Source: Mucilaginibacter flavidus (GTDB lineage: Bacteria; Bacteroidota; Bacteroidia; Sphingobacteriales; Sphingobacteriaceae). Taken from it: DNA of 64,000 nucleotides. Both the position numbers and the translations under genes were made by a program. Each line of letters opens with the position of its first letter. Positions within the stretch are counted from its first letter, which is position 1. The stretch is from contig NZ_JAMXOE010000002.1 of the NCBI RefSeq assembly GCF_024055575.1, forward strand, positions 62,001 through 126,000, in the 5' to 3' direction. Below, one piece after another: positions 7,846-16,456 of this stretch. Below the pieces are notes generated by a model that saw only the letters and a list, made by a program, of their open reading frames with translations, had not been told where the DNA came from and did no database searches.

Positions 7846-9270
7846 TTATAGTTCAAGGAAATATTTCGAAAAATTCAATAGTTCCTGTTCTTCAAAATGT
7901 TTTGTTACCAGTTGCAACCCTAACGGTAAACCTTTGATGTTATTGCCCGCAGGCAATGAGATGGCGGGCGCCCCTGTTAATGATGCTTGTACGGTAAAAA
8001 TGTCAGAAAGATACGTTATAACCGGATCTTTTTCCTGCCGGCCTATGGGGAAAGCTGGTTCGGGAGCGGTGGGTATCAAAATAAAATCGTACTCCCGCAG
8101 TATTTCGTCGGTTTTTTCGCGGATCAGGCGGCGCACTTTCTGGGCCTTCGCAAAGTAGGCATCGTAATAGCCTGCGCTAAGCACAAAGGTGCCCAGCATT
8201 ATGCGGCGCTTAACCTCTTTACCAAAACCCTCGGAGCGCGAACGCTTATAGGTCGACTGTAAATCTGTAGCAGCCGGGCTGCGGTAACCATAATGCACCC
8301 CATCATACCGCGAAAGGTTTGACGATGCCTCGGCCATTGCCAAAACATAATAGGTTGGAACCAGGTACTCCAGGAAATCAAAAGCTATGGGTTTAACGGT
8401 ATGCCCTTCGGCGCGCAGTTTATCGATATAAGTAACCAGCGTGCTTTTTATTTCACTATCAACTCCGGGGCTCGACAATGCTTCCTGCAAATAAGCTATC
8501 TTTTTTTTGCCCGGCGCTTTAATTTCATTGCTGAATAAAGGGATATCAGCCTGGGCAACCGTACTATCGTACTCATCCGGCCCGGCCATAACCTCCAGCA
8601 GCAGCCCGGCGTCTTCAACCGATCTTGTAATAGGTCCAACCTGGTCGAAAGATGAGGCGTAGGCAATTATCCCGTGTCTTGATATGCGGCCGTAAGTAGG
8701 CTTAAGCCCCACCAACCCGCAAAACGATGCGGGCTGCCTCACCGAACCGCCTGTATCGGTACCGATAGCTGCCTGGCACATATTGGCCTGCACCGCTACT
8801 GCCGAACCGCCCGACGAGCCGCCGGATACACGCGTTTCATCGGCATAGTTTTTCACCGGGCCAAAAAACGAGGTTTCGTTAGCAGCGCCCATGGCAAACT
8901 CGTCGCAATTGCAACGGCCAATTATTATGGCATCAGCAGCCAGCAACCGCTCAACGATGGTCGACGAGTAAACAGATGTAAAATTATTAAGGATTTTTGA
9001 CGAGGCGCTTACTTTGTGCCCCTTGTAACAAATGTTGTCCTTTATGGCTATAACCATCCCGGCGAGTTTGCCGGCGGTACCATTTTCAATACGGGTATCA
9101 ACTTCTTTAGCCCGGGCAAGCGCCTCTTGCTCAAACACTTCGTTAAAAACGTTTAACCGCGCATTAGCGGTAATATTAGTTAAATATCCCTGAACAAGCT
9201 TCTCAACAGTAGTTTTCCCTGCTTCAATATCGCTCTTTATCCCGCTTAGCGAGGCATAAGACTTAGTCAT
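7846..9270 (-). CDS. gatA: Asp-tRNA(Asn)/Glu-tRNA(Gln) amidotransferase subunit A
   Basis: This is an amidase-signature enzyme of 474 residues, the normal GatA length. The catalytic triad is visible: K77 in AIKDNICYKG, cis-Ser S152 in SGGSSGGSA, and nucleophile S176 in GTDTGGSVRQPASFCG. GatA hydrolyses glutamine and passes ammonia to GatB, which amidates mischarged Glu-tRNA(Gln) or Asp-tRNA(Asn). gatB and gatC are not in the window, so the complex is encoded at separate loci, as is usual in this phylum. It lies downstream of tatA, separated from it by a likely terminator. Confidence 0.93.
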   Translation of the reverse strand: MTKSYASLSGIKSDIEAGKTTVEKLVQGYLTNITANARLNVFNEVFEQEALARAKEVDTRIENGTAGKLAGMVIAIKDNICYKGHKVSASSKILNNFTSVYSSTIVERLLAADAIIIGRCNCDEFAMGAANETSFFGPVKNYADETRVSGGSSGGSAVAVQANMCQAAIGTDTGGSVRQPASFCGLVGLKPTYGRISRHGIIAYASSFDQVGPITRSVEDAGLLLEVMAGPDEYDSTVAQADIPLFSNEIKAPGKKKIAYLQEALSSPGVDSEIKSTLVTYIDKLRAEGHTVKPIAFDFLEYLVPTYYVLAMAEASSNLSRYDGVHYGYRSPAATDLQSTYKRSRSEGFGKEVKRRIMLGTFVLSAGYYDAYFAKAQKVRRLIREKTDEILREYDFILIPTAPEPAFPIGRQEKDPVITYLSDIFTVQASLTGAPAISLPAGNNIKGLPLGLQLVTKHFEEQELLNFSKYFLEL

Positions 9271-9275
9271 GGGCC

Positions 9276-9325
9276 TAAAATAAAAAACTTATCCGTTGAA
9301 TGTATAATTAATCAACAGATAAGTT
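9276..9325 (-). terminator. intrinsic terminator downstream of tatA
   Basis: On the minus strand, AACTTATCTGTTGA (9325-9312) pairs with TCAACGGATAAGTT (9299-9286). This makes a 14-bp stem with one mismatch and a 12-nt AT-rich loop. TTTTTTATTTTA follows at once. It lies between the end of tatA and the start of gatA, so gatA probably has its own promoter very close to its start or depends on readthrough. Confidence 0.65.
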
Positions 9326-9380
9326 AATATGATAAAACTTTGTAGACCTAAAGCGGGATTTGCCCGCCCGGTTTTACAAC

Positions 9381-9581
9381 TTAAACTCTCGGTTTGTCGT
9401 CGTGATTGATTGTCGGACCCGAGGTTGTTGAAGTGCTGCCGCTTTCGCCGTTTTGTGCATCCTTAAATTCTTTCATGCCTTTGCCTAAACCTTTCATTAG
9501 TTCAGGAATTTTTTTACCGCCGAACAGTATTAAAATTGCAATGATGATCAGAATAATTTCTGGTGCGCCTAATCCACCCAT
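9381..9581 (-). CDS. tatA: twin-arginine translocase TatA/TatE family subunit
   Basis: The 66-residue protein has the family layout: a short N-terminal transmembrane helix ([16 protein letters not shown]), the conserved hinge FGGKKIPEL, then an amphipathic helix ([13 protein letters not shown]) and a polar tail. TatA oligomers form the pore for folded proteins exported with a twin-arginine signal. It follows a second TatA-like gene by 34 bp on the same strand. TatC is not in the window. Confidence 0.92.
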   Translation of the reverse strand: MGGLGAPEIILIIIAILILFGGKKIPELMKGLGKGMKEFKDAQNGESGSTSTTSGPTINHDDKPRV

Positions 9582-9615
9582 GATTTTTATGTTTAATTAT
9601 TGATTAATATTCCCG

Positions 9616-10119
9616 TTATGTATTCTTTGTATGTTCAGTTGCTGCGGTTTCGTGATTTGAAACTTCTGCATGGTGTTGGTGTTCTTCAGTAATCGCCGCG
9701 GTGTGCTCTGTGCCATGAATCTCAGCACTTGCATGGTCGGCTGGTGTATGGCTTTCGGCCACATGTTCAGTTGAATGGTCGGCAGGCATAAAAGGGTTAT
9801 CGCCAACTGACACTGTATTTTCAACAGGTGTAAAACCATCAGCATGTGCAGGTAACTGGTTTTGGGCGGTTTCAGTTTGCGTTTTTGTCGCTTCCTCAAC
9901 CCGTTTATCTTCTTCCCTTTTCTCCTCGTAGCTGTTTATCTGGTTGTTGATTTCGCGCTTAACACCGTCTGATGCGTCTTTAAAATCACGAATCCCCTTC
10001 CCAAGGCCGCGTGCAATTTCGGGCAGCTTCTCGCCACCGAAAAGCAACAGGGCAACAAACACTATAAGTACCATTTCGGATGACCCAATGTTCAAAAATC
10101 CCAATACTAAATTATGCAT
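9616..10119 (-). CDS. TatA/TatB-family protein with a long His/Glu-rich tail
   Basis: The N-terminal 55 residues are a second TatA-type module: SSEMVLIVFVALLLFGGEKL, then PEIARGLGKGIRDFKDASDG. After a charged coil (EEKREEDKRVEEA), the C-terminal 75 residues are an unusual His/Glu/Thr/Ala-rich stretch with repeated HST, HTP, HAS, HGT, HTA and HHA motifs. TatB proteins also carry extended tails, so this one may play the TatB role. The acidic histidines could bind metal, which is inference. It lies 60 bp downstream of the EnvC-like gene, in the same direction. Confidence 0.85.
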   Translation of the reverse strand: MHNLVLGFLNIGSSEMVLIVFVALLLFGGEKLPEIARGLGKGIRDFKDASDGVKREINNQINSYEEKREEDKRVEEATKTQTETAQNQLPAHADGFTPVENTVSVGDNPFMPADHSTEHVAESHTPADHASAEIHGTEHTAAITEEHQHHAEVSNHETAATEHTKNT

Positions 10120-10179
10120 ACCGATTACTTAATATATAGCCTGCAAATATAGGCAATTTAAAATTTATAATTTTCAAAA

Positions 10180-11475
10180 CTAATTAGGCGCCAGCCATAT
10201 TTTAGGGTTTACCGGCGTTTTGCCCTTATACAAATCAAACTCAACAACTGCTTCTCCGGTTGATGAATCAGTGGCAACGGTGCCAATTATCTGCTTGGTG
10301 GTTACTTTTTGGCCTGCCTTAACCGAGTATGATTTAAGATTTGAGTAAGCCGTAAAATATTCACCATGTTTTATAACCACCAGCCAGGTACCGCTCACGT
10401 TTACTATGCTTGATACCTCGCCCTGGAAAACCGCTCTTACCGAAGAACCTGGATTTGTTTTAATACCCCAGCCCGAACTTTCATTTTTTATCCCGGTTTC
10501 ATCATAATAAATGCCGAACCCTTGTTTAAGGCTGCCGTTTGTAACCGGCCACGGCAACGAACCCCGATTTTCCAAAAAGTCGCTCGATAATTTAGCCGAC
10601 TCTGGAGTCGCGTTCAGCACCTCACGGTCCGACGAATTTTTATTTATTGTACGTGCCCTGGGGGCTGGTGCTTCCTTGTTTTCGGCCTTTGCCCTGGCTG
10701 CTGCTGCTCTTGCTTCGGCCCTGGCGGCTTCTTCAGCCCTGCGCCTTGCCTCTTCAATTTCCCTGCGGATCGCCGAAGCGATTTCGCGGTTGGTGCGGGT
10801 TATTTTCCGCTGAACCTCTTGTTGCTGCTCCTTAAGCTGTCCTTCGTGTTTCGATAGATCAGCAACCACTTGCACCTGTGCATTTTTTTCGGCGCCAAGG
10901 GTTTTCTTTTCCTTTTCCTGGTCAACCAGCAGGTTGTTTTTTTCTTTTTTGTTTTTGTCGAGCTCGTTTATCTTAACATGCAGCTCGGTTTGTGTTTCCT
11001 GTATATAACCGGCCTGCCGCTCGCGGTAAGTACCTATTTGCTGTAAATATTTTAAACGTTTGTAGGCCTGGTTAAAGTCTGACGCCGCAAAAATAAACAT
11101 CAGCTTATTATAGGCGCTTTGGTTACGATAAGTAAACAAAACCATTGCAGCGTACTCTTTTTTCAACTGGTCGAGCTGGGTTTGCAGGTTGCGCACAAAG
11201 TTGTTGCTTTCCGATATCTGGTTGTCCAGGTTGCGTACCTCGGAGTTGATATTGGCAATTTTTTCTTCGCGGATAGAAATCTGCTGTTTTAGTAAATTAA
11301 GCTGCTTTAGCGTTGTTTTTTTATTGTTAGCTGTTTCCTGGTATTCGTTGTTCAGTTGCTCCAACTGCTTGGTAAGCGCTTCACGCTGGCGCTTTAAATC
11401 GGCGCTGCTTTGCGCATGCACGCTGAATGCGGCAAATACTAAAACTAAAAAAAAAGCTGCTTTTAAAAACTTCAT
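10180..11475 (-). CDS. EnvC-like murein hydrolase activator with a degenerate LytM/M23 domain
   Basis: A signal peptide ending VHAQS is followed by a long coiled coil (about residues 22-260, with a RRAEEAARAEARAAAARAKA stretch), a linker, and a C-terminal LytM/M23-like domain (about 310-428). Active M23 peptidases have an HxxxD and an HxH zinc motif. Here the first is replaced by SSGWGIKT and the second by VEFDLYKG, and the usual Tyr-x-His reads YSNL. The protein therefore should not cut peptidoglycan itself but should activate amidases, as EnvC does during daughter-cell separation. It sits 12 bp after the DUF4292 gene. Confidence 0.85.
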   Translation of the reverse strand: MKFLKAAFFLVLVFAAFSVHAQSSADLKRQREALTKQLEQLNNEYQETANNKKTTLKQLNLLKQQISIREEKIANINSEVRNLDNQISESNNFVRNLQTQLDQLKKEYAAMVLFTYRNQSAYNKLMFIFAASDFNQAYKRLKYLQQIGTYRERQAGYIQETQTELHVKINELDKNKKEKNNLLVDQEKEKKTLGAEKNAQVQVVADLSKHEGQLKEQQQEVQRKITRTNREIASAIRREIEEARRRAEEAARAEARAAAARAKAENKEAPAPRARTINKNSSDREVLNATPESAKLSSDFLENRGSLPWPVTNGSLKQGFGIYYDETGIKNESSGWGIKTNPGSSVRAVFQGEVSSIVNVSGTWLVVIKHGEYFTAYSNLKSYSVKAGQKVTTKQIIGTVATDSSTGEAVVEFDLYKGKTPVNPKIWLAPN

Positions 11476-11487
11476 TTATTGCTATCG

Positions 11488-12324
11488 TTAATCTGCAGGT
11501 TGATACCGCGACGGAATTGAAAACGGAAATTCCACGGGCAAATCATAGTCTGCTTTTGTATAGTGCAAATTAACCTGTATTTTTTTATCTTTTACTACCG
11601 ATGCAATATCTATTTGCGATGGCATTATTTTATTTGTGGCCTGTATAAAGGCGCTGTTGGTAACCTGTAACGTTTGCCGGGCGTTTTGATTGCTCAAATT
11701 TGTTTGCGTAGCCTTCATATCAGGCCCCAGCATCAATTTGTAAAGCACCTCGCTTAAGTTACCGGAGATGGTGGTATTCCCGCTATCTGTTTTAAACTCC
11801 GCATTTTCGGTCAGCAATTCAGGTATGGCATTGCCAATCAGCAGCGATTCCAGCGTCCGATAGTTAACCTGTTCGCCTGCATATTTATTTACATAGCTAA
11901 ATGGCTTGCGCAAATAAAGGCTCTGCAATTTATTGATCAGCAGCAGGCTATCGGGCGTAATCATAGCGCGGGCAACCTCAATACCAGCAATTGCGGTAAT
12001 TGAAACCCATATTTTCTTGTCGCGTTGTATGCGTATATTAAGGGTAACATCATTGGTGTTGCCGTTAATATCCAGCTTTGTTTTAGCCTTGCCTGTAAAG
12101 GTGTTAAAGCTGGTTTGTTTTGATTTTATTAACTCAAGCTTAGCCGCCCGCGTGTCAACCGGTTTAACAGCTGCGGTTGTATCGGCAACGCGCTTAACCA
12201 CCAGCGGCTTCCGGCTTTTGCAGCCAAAGGCAAGCAGTATGCAGCACAGTGGTATTAGTTTTAAACCAAGCGCAGTTTTAATCCTGGCTTTGTTTAAAAC
12301 GTTATTCAATGTATTTCTTTTCAT
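11488..12324 (-). CDS. DUF4292 family outer-membrane lipoprotein
   Basis: The product is a 278-residue lipoprotein: a basic N-terminus, the hydrophobic stretch LKLIPLCCILLAFGC, and a probable lipidated Cys35 followed by KSRKP. The mature sequence has FTGKAKTKLDINGNTNDVTL and IRIQRDKKIWVSITAIAGIE, typical of DUF4292 in Bacteroidota. The pattern of long strands ending in VARAMITPDSLLLIN resembles the LolA/LolB lipoprotein-carrier fold, which would fit an envelope role; I infer this from the pattern alone. Its start overlaps the end of the TPR gene by 23 bp, so the two are translationally coupled. Confidence 0.82.
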   Translation of the reverse strand: MKRNTLNNVLNKARIKTALGLKLIPLCCILLAFGCKSRKPLVVKRVADTTAAVKPVDTRAAKLELIKSKQTSFNTFTGKAKTKLDINGNTNDVTLNIRIQRDKKIWVSITAIAGIEVARAMITPDSLLLINKLQSLYLRKPFSYVNKYAGEQVNYRTLESLLIGNAIPELLTENAEFKTDSGNTTISGNLSEVLYKLMLGPDMKATQTNLSNQNARQTLQVTNSAFIQATNKIMPSQIDIASVVKDKKIQVNLHYTKADYDLPVEFPFSIPSRYQPAD

Positions 12325-14074
12325 TTATTTTTCTTTCCAAAACTGGCGATACGTCGCCCTTGTCTTTAGCTTTCTTCCAGTTTTCAACTGCGTCGTCCGC
12401 TTTACCTAAGTAAAACAATATATCGCCGTAATGTTCCAGCTTTGTAGCACTTTTGTCCTTATCGTCGGTTAAGGCTTTTTCAATCCAGGTTTTTGCACCT
12501 GCGTAATCTTTTTGCCGAAACAGTATCCACGCATAAGTATCCTCAAACGAGGCATTACCCGGCTGCAACTCGGTCGAACGTTTCGACATTTTTGCAGCCT
12601 TGTCCAGTTGTTCACCCCTTAACGATAAATAATAGGCAAAATTATTCAGCGTGAATGCATTATCAGCATTGTATGTCAATGCCTTATCGTAGGCTTCGTC
12701 CGAACTTTTCATGTCTTTTAAATCGTGGTAACAATCGCCCAACGCCGAAAAACATTGCGAAAGTAGGTCCTTATCCTGAAGTTCTAATGAAGAAGCGTTT
12801 TTTAAATAGTCAACTGCCTTTTTGTAATCCTTTTTTTGCATCCATGCCACACCCACCAAATAATTCATCCAGGCCTGGTTAGGGAACAGCGATAGAGAGC
12901 TTTCCCCATCCTTAATAGCACCGGCAATATCATTTTCTCCAAGATCGAGCCTCACCAATTGCTCCTGCACATCATAAACCTGGCTGTTTAATGCCACCGA
13001 TTTTTGGTACATCTGTTTCGCATCTTTGGGTTTTTCGTTTTGCAGCAGCATATCGCCGTATATGGCATAACCACGGGCGTCGGTTGGGTGGGCAACGGTT
13101 AATATGCGGCTCAGCTCTAGCGCGCTTGCCTTTACATTAGGGTCGGTTAACCGGGGCAGGTAGCCGCCTATGATCTTAATTTTTTGTTCTATTTCTAAAT
13201 CGGGGATTGCAAACGCCAGGGTAAGTTCGTTGTAACTGTGCTCTATATCTTTTTTATCCCTGTAAATATCAGCCAGTGCCAGGTGCACCAGCCCGCTGTT
13301 TGACTTTATTTTTTCGCCGGCCAGCAGAGTTTTCAGCGCCTTATCAGGCTGATTGTTTGAGCTATACAACTGCGACAAAAACAGGTAATACTTTATTTGC
13401 GACGGATCGGCAGTAATCATTTGCTCCAACTGCTGGGCAGCCAGGTCAACCTTATTTTGTTTTAAGTAGATTTTCTGGCGATTAGCCAGCAGGTCGTCGG
13501 TCGGGCCTGTCAATTCCTCAATTTTCTTGTAAACCTGCAGCGCTTCGTCGTATTTATTCAGGTAATAAAGCGCATTGGCTTTGTCGTAGTAATAGTCGAT
13601 TTTATCGGGATTTATCCTTATAAGCTCGTTAAAAACATTCTCCAGCTTATCAAAACTGTTACTTTTTTCATAGCAATCAGCCAGCGCTGCCCAATACCAT
13701 TCGTTGTCCGGGTTAACGGTAACAGCCTTTTCTAAAAACTCCTGCGCATCGGGATAATTGTTTTTCGCTTTTTTAATGATCGCCAGCTCATACAGGGAAG
13801 CATCATTCTGCGGGTCGATTTGCACCACCCTGTCGAAATACTCGAAAGCCAATGTATTGTTCTCAATAGCCTTCTCCCGCAACCCCGAAAAGAAAAGCTG
13901 CCTCACCGTTGCGCTATCTGTAGATGTCATCGGCTTGCCGGCCACAACAACAATTTTATTTTTATTTTGAGCATAGGAGTTAAGAGTCAAGAAACAAGAA
14001 CCAAGAATCAAGACAGCTGCAACAGAAACCTTATTGCTGCGCTTGCTTATATTGTTTAATTGTTTGTTTGTCAT
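12302..14074 (-). CDS. exported tetratricopeptide-repeat protein (590 aa)
   Basis: A signal peptide (about 1-36, ending NSYAQ) is followed by roughly fourteen TPR-like helical pairs filling the whole mature protein. Clear units include EAYDKALTYNADNAFTLNNF and AQEFLEKAVTVNPDNEWYW. TPR arrays bind partner proteins. The position between dut and the DUF4292/EnvC genes is common in Bacteroidota and suggests an envelope-assembly scaffold. The hydrophobic core of the signal peptide (residues 21-33) is encoded by a copy of a repeat otherwise seen between genes (13977-14014). Confidence 0.85.
   Translation of the reverse strand: MTNKQLNNISKRSNKVSVAAVLILGSCFLTLNSYAQNKNKIVVVAGKPMTSTDSATVRQLFFSGLREKAIENNTLAFEYFDRVVQIDPQNDASLYELAIIKKAKNNYPDAQEFLEKAVTVNPDNEWYWAALADCYEKSNSFDKLENVFNELIRINPDKIDYYYDKANALYYLNKYDEALQVYKKIEELTGPTDDLLANRQKIYLKQNKVDLAAQQLEQMITADPSQIKYYLFLSQLYSSNNQPDKALKTLLAGEKIKSNSGLVHLALADIYRDKKDIEHSYNELTLAFAIPDLEIEQKIKIIGGYLPRLTDPNVKASALELSRILTVAHPTDARGYAIYGDMLLQNEKPKDAKQMYQKSVALNSQVYDVQEQLVRLDLGENDIAGAIKDGESSLSLFPNQAWMNYLVGVAWMQKKDYKKAVDYLKNASSLELQDKDLLSQCFSALGDCYHDLKDMKSSDEAYDKALTYNADNAFTLNNFAYYLSLRGEQLDKAAKMSKRSTELQPGNASFEDTYAWILFRQKDYAGAKTWIEKALTDDKDKSATKLEHYGDILFYLGKADDAVENWKKAKDKGDVSPVLERKINEKKYIE
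13977..14014. repeat. GAGTCAAGA-type repeat inside the TPR gene's signal-peptide codons
   Basis: The plus strand reads GAGTTAAGAGTCAAGAAACA and continues AGAACCAAGAATCAAGAC. Its first 23 bases match the intergenic copy at 2241-2263 (minus strand) with one difference. Read on the coding strand, it encodes residues V21 to S33 (VLILGSCFLTLNS), the hydrophobic core of the TPR protein's signal peptide. No partner arm is seen here. Confidence 0.7.
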
Positions 14075-14128
14075 CTTAAATCTTTTTTACAATCACCAAC
14101 TGCTACTGCTACTCTCTGCTGCCACTTG

Positions 14129-14563
14129 CTACACTACTCCCGTATGACCATACCCTCCCGCACCGCGTGTAGTTTCATTCAAACTATCCACCTGTTCCCA
14201 GTTTACCTTTTCGTGGCGGGCAACCACCATTTGGGCAACCCGGTCGCCAGTATTTATTTCAAACGGTTGGTCGCCGTAGTTTATCAATAGTACTTTTATT
14301 TCGCCGCGGTAATCCGCGTCAATTGTTCCCGGTGAGTTAACTATACCTATCCCGTGCTTAAAGGCGAGCCCGCTGCGCGGACGTATCTGCGCCTCAAAGC
14401 CTTCAGGCAATTCGATAAACAACCCTGTTGGGACTAACTTACGCTCCATTGGTTTAAGCACAATTTGCTCTTCCAGTTCGGCACGCAAATCCATCCCGGC
14501 AGCATGCAGCGTTTCGTAGGCCGGTAAGCTATTTTTCGATTTATTAATTATCCTTATGTTCAT
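14129..14563 (-). CDS. dut: dUTP diphosphatase
   Basis: The 144-residue trimeric dUTPase shows all five family motifs in order: [33 protein letters not shown] (with the catalytic Asp and the uracil-binding hairpin Tyr); GDRVAQMVV; and the C-terminal [10 protein letters not shown]. The last is an RGxGGYGxTG variant of the flexible P-loop that closes over the substrate. The enzyme hydrolyses dUTP to dUMP, keeping uracil out of DNA and supplying thymidylate synthesis. Its start overlaps the end of the flippase gene by 4 bp. Confidence 0.95.
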   Translation of the reverse strand: MNIRIINKSKNSLPAYETLHAAGMDLRAELEEQIVLKPMERKLVPTGLFIELPEGFEAQIRPRSGLAFKHGIGIVNSPGTIDADYRGEIKVLLINYGDQPFEINTGDRVAQMVVARHEKVNWEQVDSLNETTRGAGGYGHTGVV

Positions 14564-16047
14564 CGCCTGCTAAAAATAGCCTTTAATTCTTTTCCTTCTT
14601 TAAAATAGGCACCGGCTAAAAATATCACCAGCAACGCATTCCCTACAAATATATTACGTTTAAATACATAGAATGATAAATAAACGAACACCATTGAAAT
14701 AATAATATAAACCAGGTTCTTTTTTACATTATATGGTATTGGGTAATTTTTTTGCCCCCAAACGTACGACATGATCATCATACAGGTATACGCCGCGAAC
14801 GACACCCAGGCCGATGCCATATAGCTGTACGTTGGGATAAACAGGTAATTGAATACAATGGTAACAATAGCGCCTATGCCCGAAATATACAGGCCGTATT
14901 TTGTTTGGTCGGAAAGTTTATACCACACCGATAGGTTCATATAAATACCCAATGCCACATAGCCAAACAGCAGTGGCGGTACCACATCAAGCCCTACCCA
15001 ATAATTGTGGTTATTTACATAGTATTTTAATATCTGGACATTAGCAACAATGCCAACAAACATTATGCAAATGGTGATGACAAAATAGTCCATTATACGG
15101 GCGTAGGTCTGGCCTGCGTTTTTATTTTTGGCATGGCTGAAAAAGAATGGCTCGGCCCCCAGCCTGAAAGCCTGTATAAAAATACTGAGGAATATGGATA
15201 GCTTGGCGCAGCCGGAGTATACCCCAACATCGTGTTCACTGTAGCTGGGGTCCAGCATTTTACCGAGTAACAGCTTGTCAAAATTTTCGTTTACAATGTA
15301 GCTCAGGTTGGCTACCAGTACAGGCCAGCTGTATAGCAGCATATTACTGAAAATGCTTCGGTCAAAATTAAACTGTATCCAGGCCAACTGCGGCGTCAGC
15401 ATTAAAAACGTTACCCCGCTGGCTACCAGGTTCGAGATAAAAATATAGCCTACCCAGCCCCCATGGAACCAGCTTGCGCACCATTGTGCACCGGCCAAAT
15501 GATTCCGTATAATGTAAGGTATAACAAAAATAAACACCAGGTTGAGCGTTACCATTACCACAATGTTTACAACTTTTACCAGTCCATATACCATTGGGCG
15601 TCCATCGGCACGCAGCTTGGCAAAAGGCAGTACGCAAAGGTTATCCAGCACCAATATCCCCAGGAAATATTTTATATACTGTTCATATTCGGCTTGCGAA
15701 GTATTTTTGCCAATCTTGATAAAACCGGCTATTTGATGCACGAATGGAAAGGTAAGCAAAAGGAACAACCCGGTAAGCAAGGCTACCGCCCAAAAACCAT
15801 TGTTATAAACCTCGCGCTTTTTTTCAGGCATCTTGTTCATGTACCTGAAAAATGTGGTCTCCATACCGAACGACAGTATTGCATTGAAAATTGATGCGTA
15901 ACTGAACATGGTAGTGAAAATGCCGTAAACGGCAGGATTGTAAGTGGTAGTGTAAAGCGGGGTGAGTACAGAGCTGAGCAGCCGCTGTACTATTGTAGTT
16001 AAACCATATAAGGCTGTTTGGCCTGCGAATTTTTTAGCGGTCGACAA
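14560..16047 (-). CDS. polysaccharide (Wzx-like) flippase, MATE/MOP superfamily
   Basis: The 495-residue polytopic protein has about 14 transmembrane helices. The N-terminus ([20 protein letters not shown], then [20 protein letters not shown]) is typical of polysaccharide-biosynthesis flippases that move lipid-linked oligosaccharides across the inner membrane. The substrate could be O-antigen or capsule units; gmd and a Wzi-like barrel occur about 12 kb away. It is first in the run that continues through dut, the TPR protein, DUF4292, the EnvC-like protein and two tat genes. Confidence 0.85.
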   Translation of the reverse strand: MSTAKKFAGQTALYGLTTIVQRLLSSVLTPLYTTTYNPAVYGIFTTMFSYASIFNAILSFGMETTFFRYMNKMPEKKREVYNNGFWAVALLTGLFLLLTFPFVHQIAGFIKIGKNTSQAEYEQYIKYFLGILVLDNLCVLPFAKLRADGRPMVYGLVKVVNIVVMVTLNLVFIFVIPYIIRNHLAGAQWCASWFHGGWVGYIFISNLVASGVTFLMLTPQLAWIQFNFDRSIFSNMLLYSWPVLVANLSYIVNENFDKLLLGKMLDPSYSEHDVGVYSGCAKLSIFLSIFIQAFRLGAEPFFFSHAKNKNAGQTYARIMDYFVITICIMFVGIVANVQILKYYVNNHNYWVGLDVVPPLLFGYVALGIYMNLSVWYKLSDQTKYGLYISGIGAIVTIVFNYLFIPTYSYMASAWVSFAAYTCMMIMSYVWGQKNYPIPYNVKKNLVYIIISMVFVYLSFYVFKRNIFVGNALLVIFLAGAYFKEGKELKAIFSRR

Positions 16048-16092
16048 TGTTTGTATTAACGAAATTTGGTTTGAAAACTTATACCCGTATTG

Positions 16093-16365
16093 CTATTTTC
16101 TAACAACCTCAAAATTACGATAGTTTTTTAATTCGCCTTCATGGGTTTCAACATGATTTACTTCGGCATGCTCTGGGCCCTCATGGCACCACTCCAAAAA
16201 CATCTCCATTGCAAATCTGTCGCCCTCGGCAGCCACAAAAACATCGCCGTTTGGTTCGTTTCTTACAAAGCCCTTAACCCCCAACTGATCTGCGACAGCC
16301 TTGGTTGCTGCCCGGTATGATACGCCTTGCACGTTGCCTTTTATTGTTATATCGAGGTGGGTCAT
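16093..16365 (-). CDS. acyP: acylphosphatase
   Basis: This 90-residue protein is the normal size for the family. The phosphate-binding loop GNVQGVSYR carries the catalytic Arg, and GFVRNEPNGDVFVAAEG carries the catalytic Asn. It hydrolyses acyl phosphates such as 1,3-bisphosphoglycerate. I start at the ATG at 16365 (MTHLDITIKG). The 22 codons upstream are low-complexity and correspond to a GTTGGAATGTTG-type repeat, so the longer form is unlikely. Confidence 0.9.
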   Translation of the reverse strand: MTHLDITIKGNVQGVSYRAATKAVADQLGVKGFVRNEPNGDVFVAAEGDRFAMEMFLEWCHEGPEHAEVNHVETHEGELKNYRNFEVVRK

Positions 16366-16456
16366 TTTGTTGGAAATTGTTGAAATGTTGTAAAGTTGGA
16401 ATGTTGCAATGTTAGGGAAATTTGCTTTCAAAACAAACCGGTCAAACGTTTCAACC

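Noticed and set aside
16366..16431. Longer acylphosphatase N-terminus
   Set aside because: The extra codons fall in a low-complexity GTTGGAATGTTG repeat and are absent from the normal 90-residue family length.
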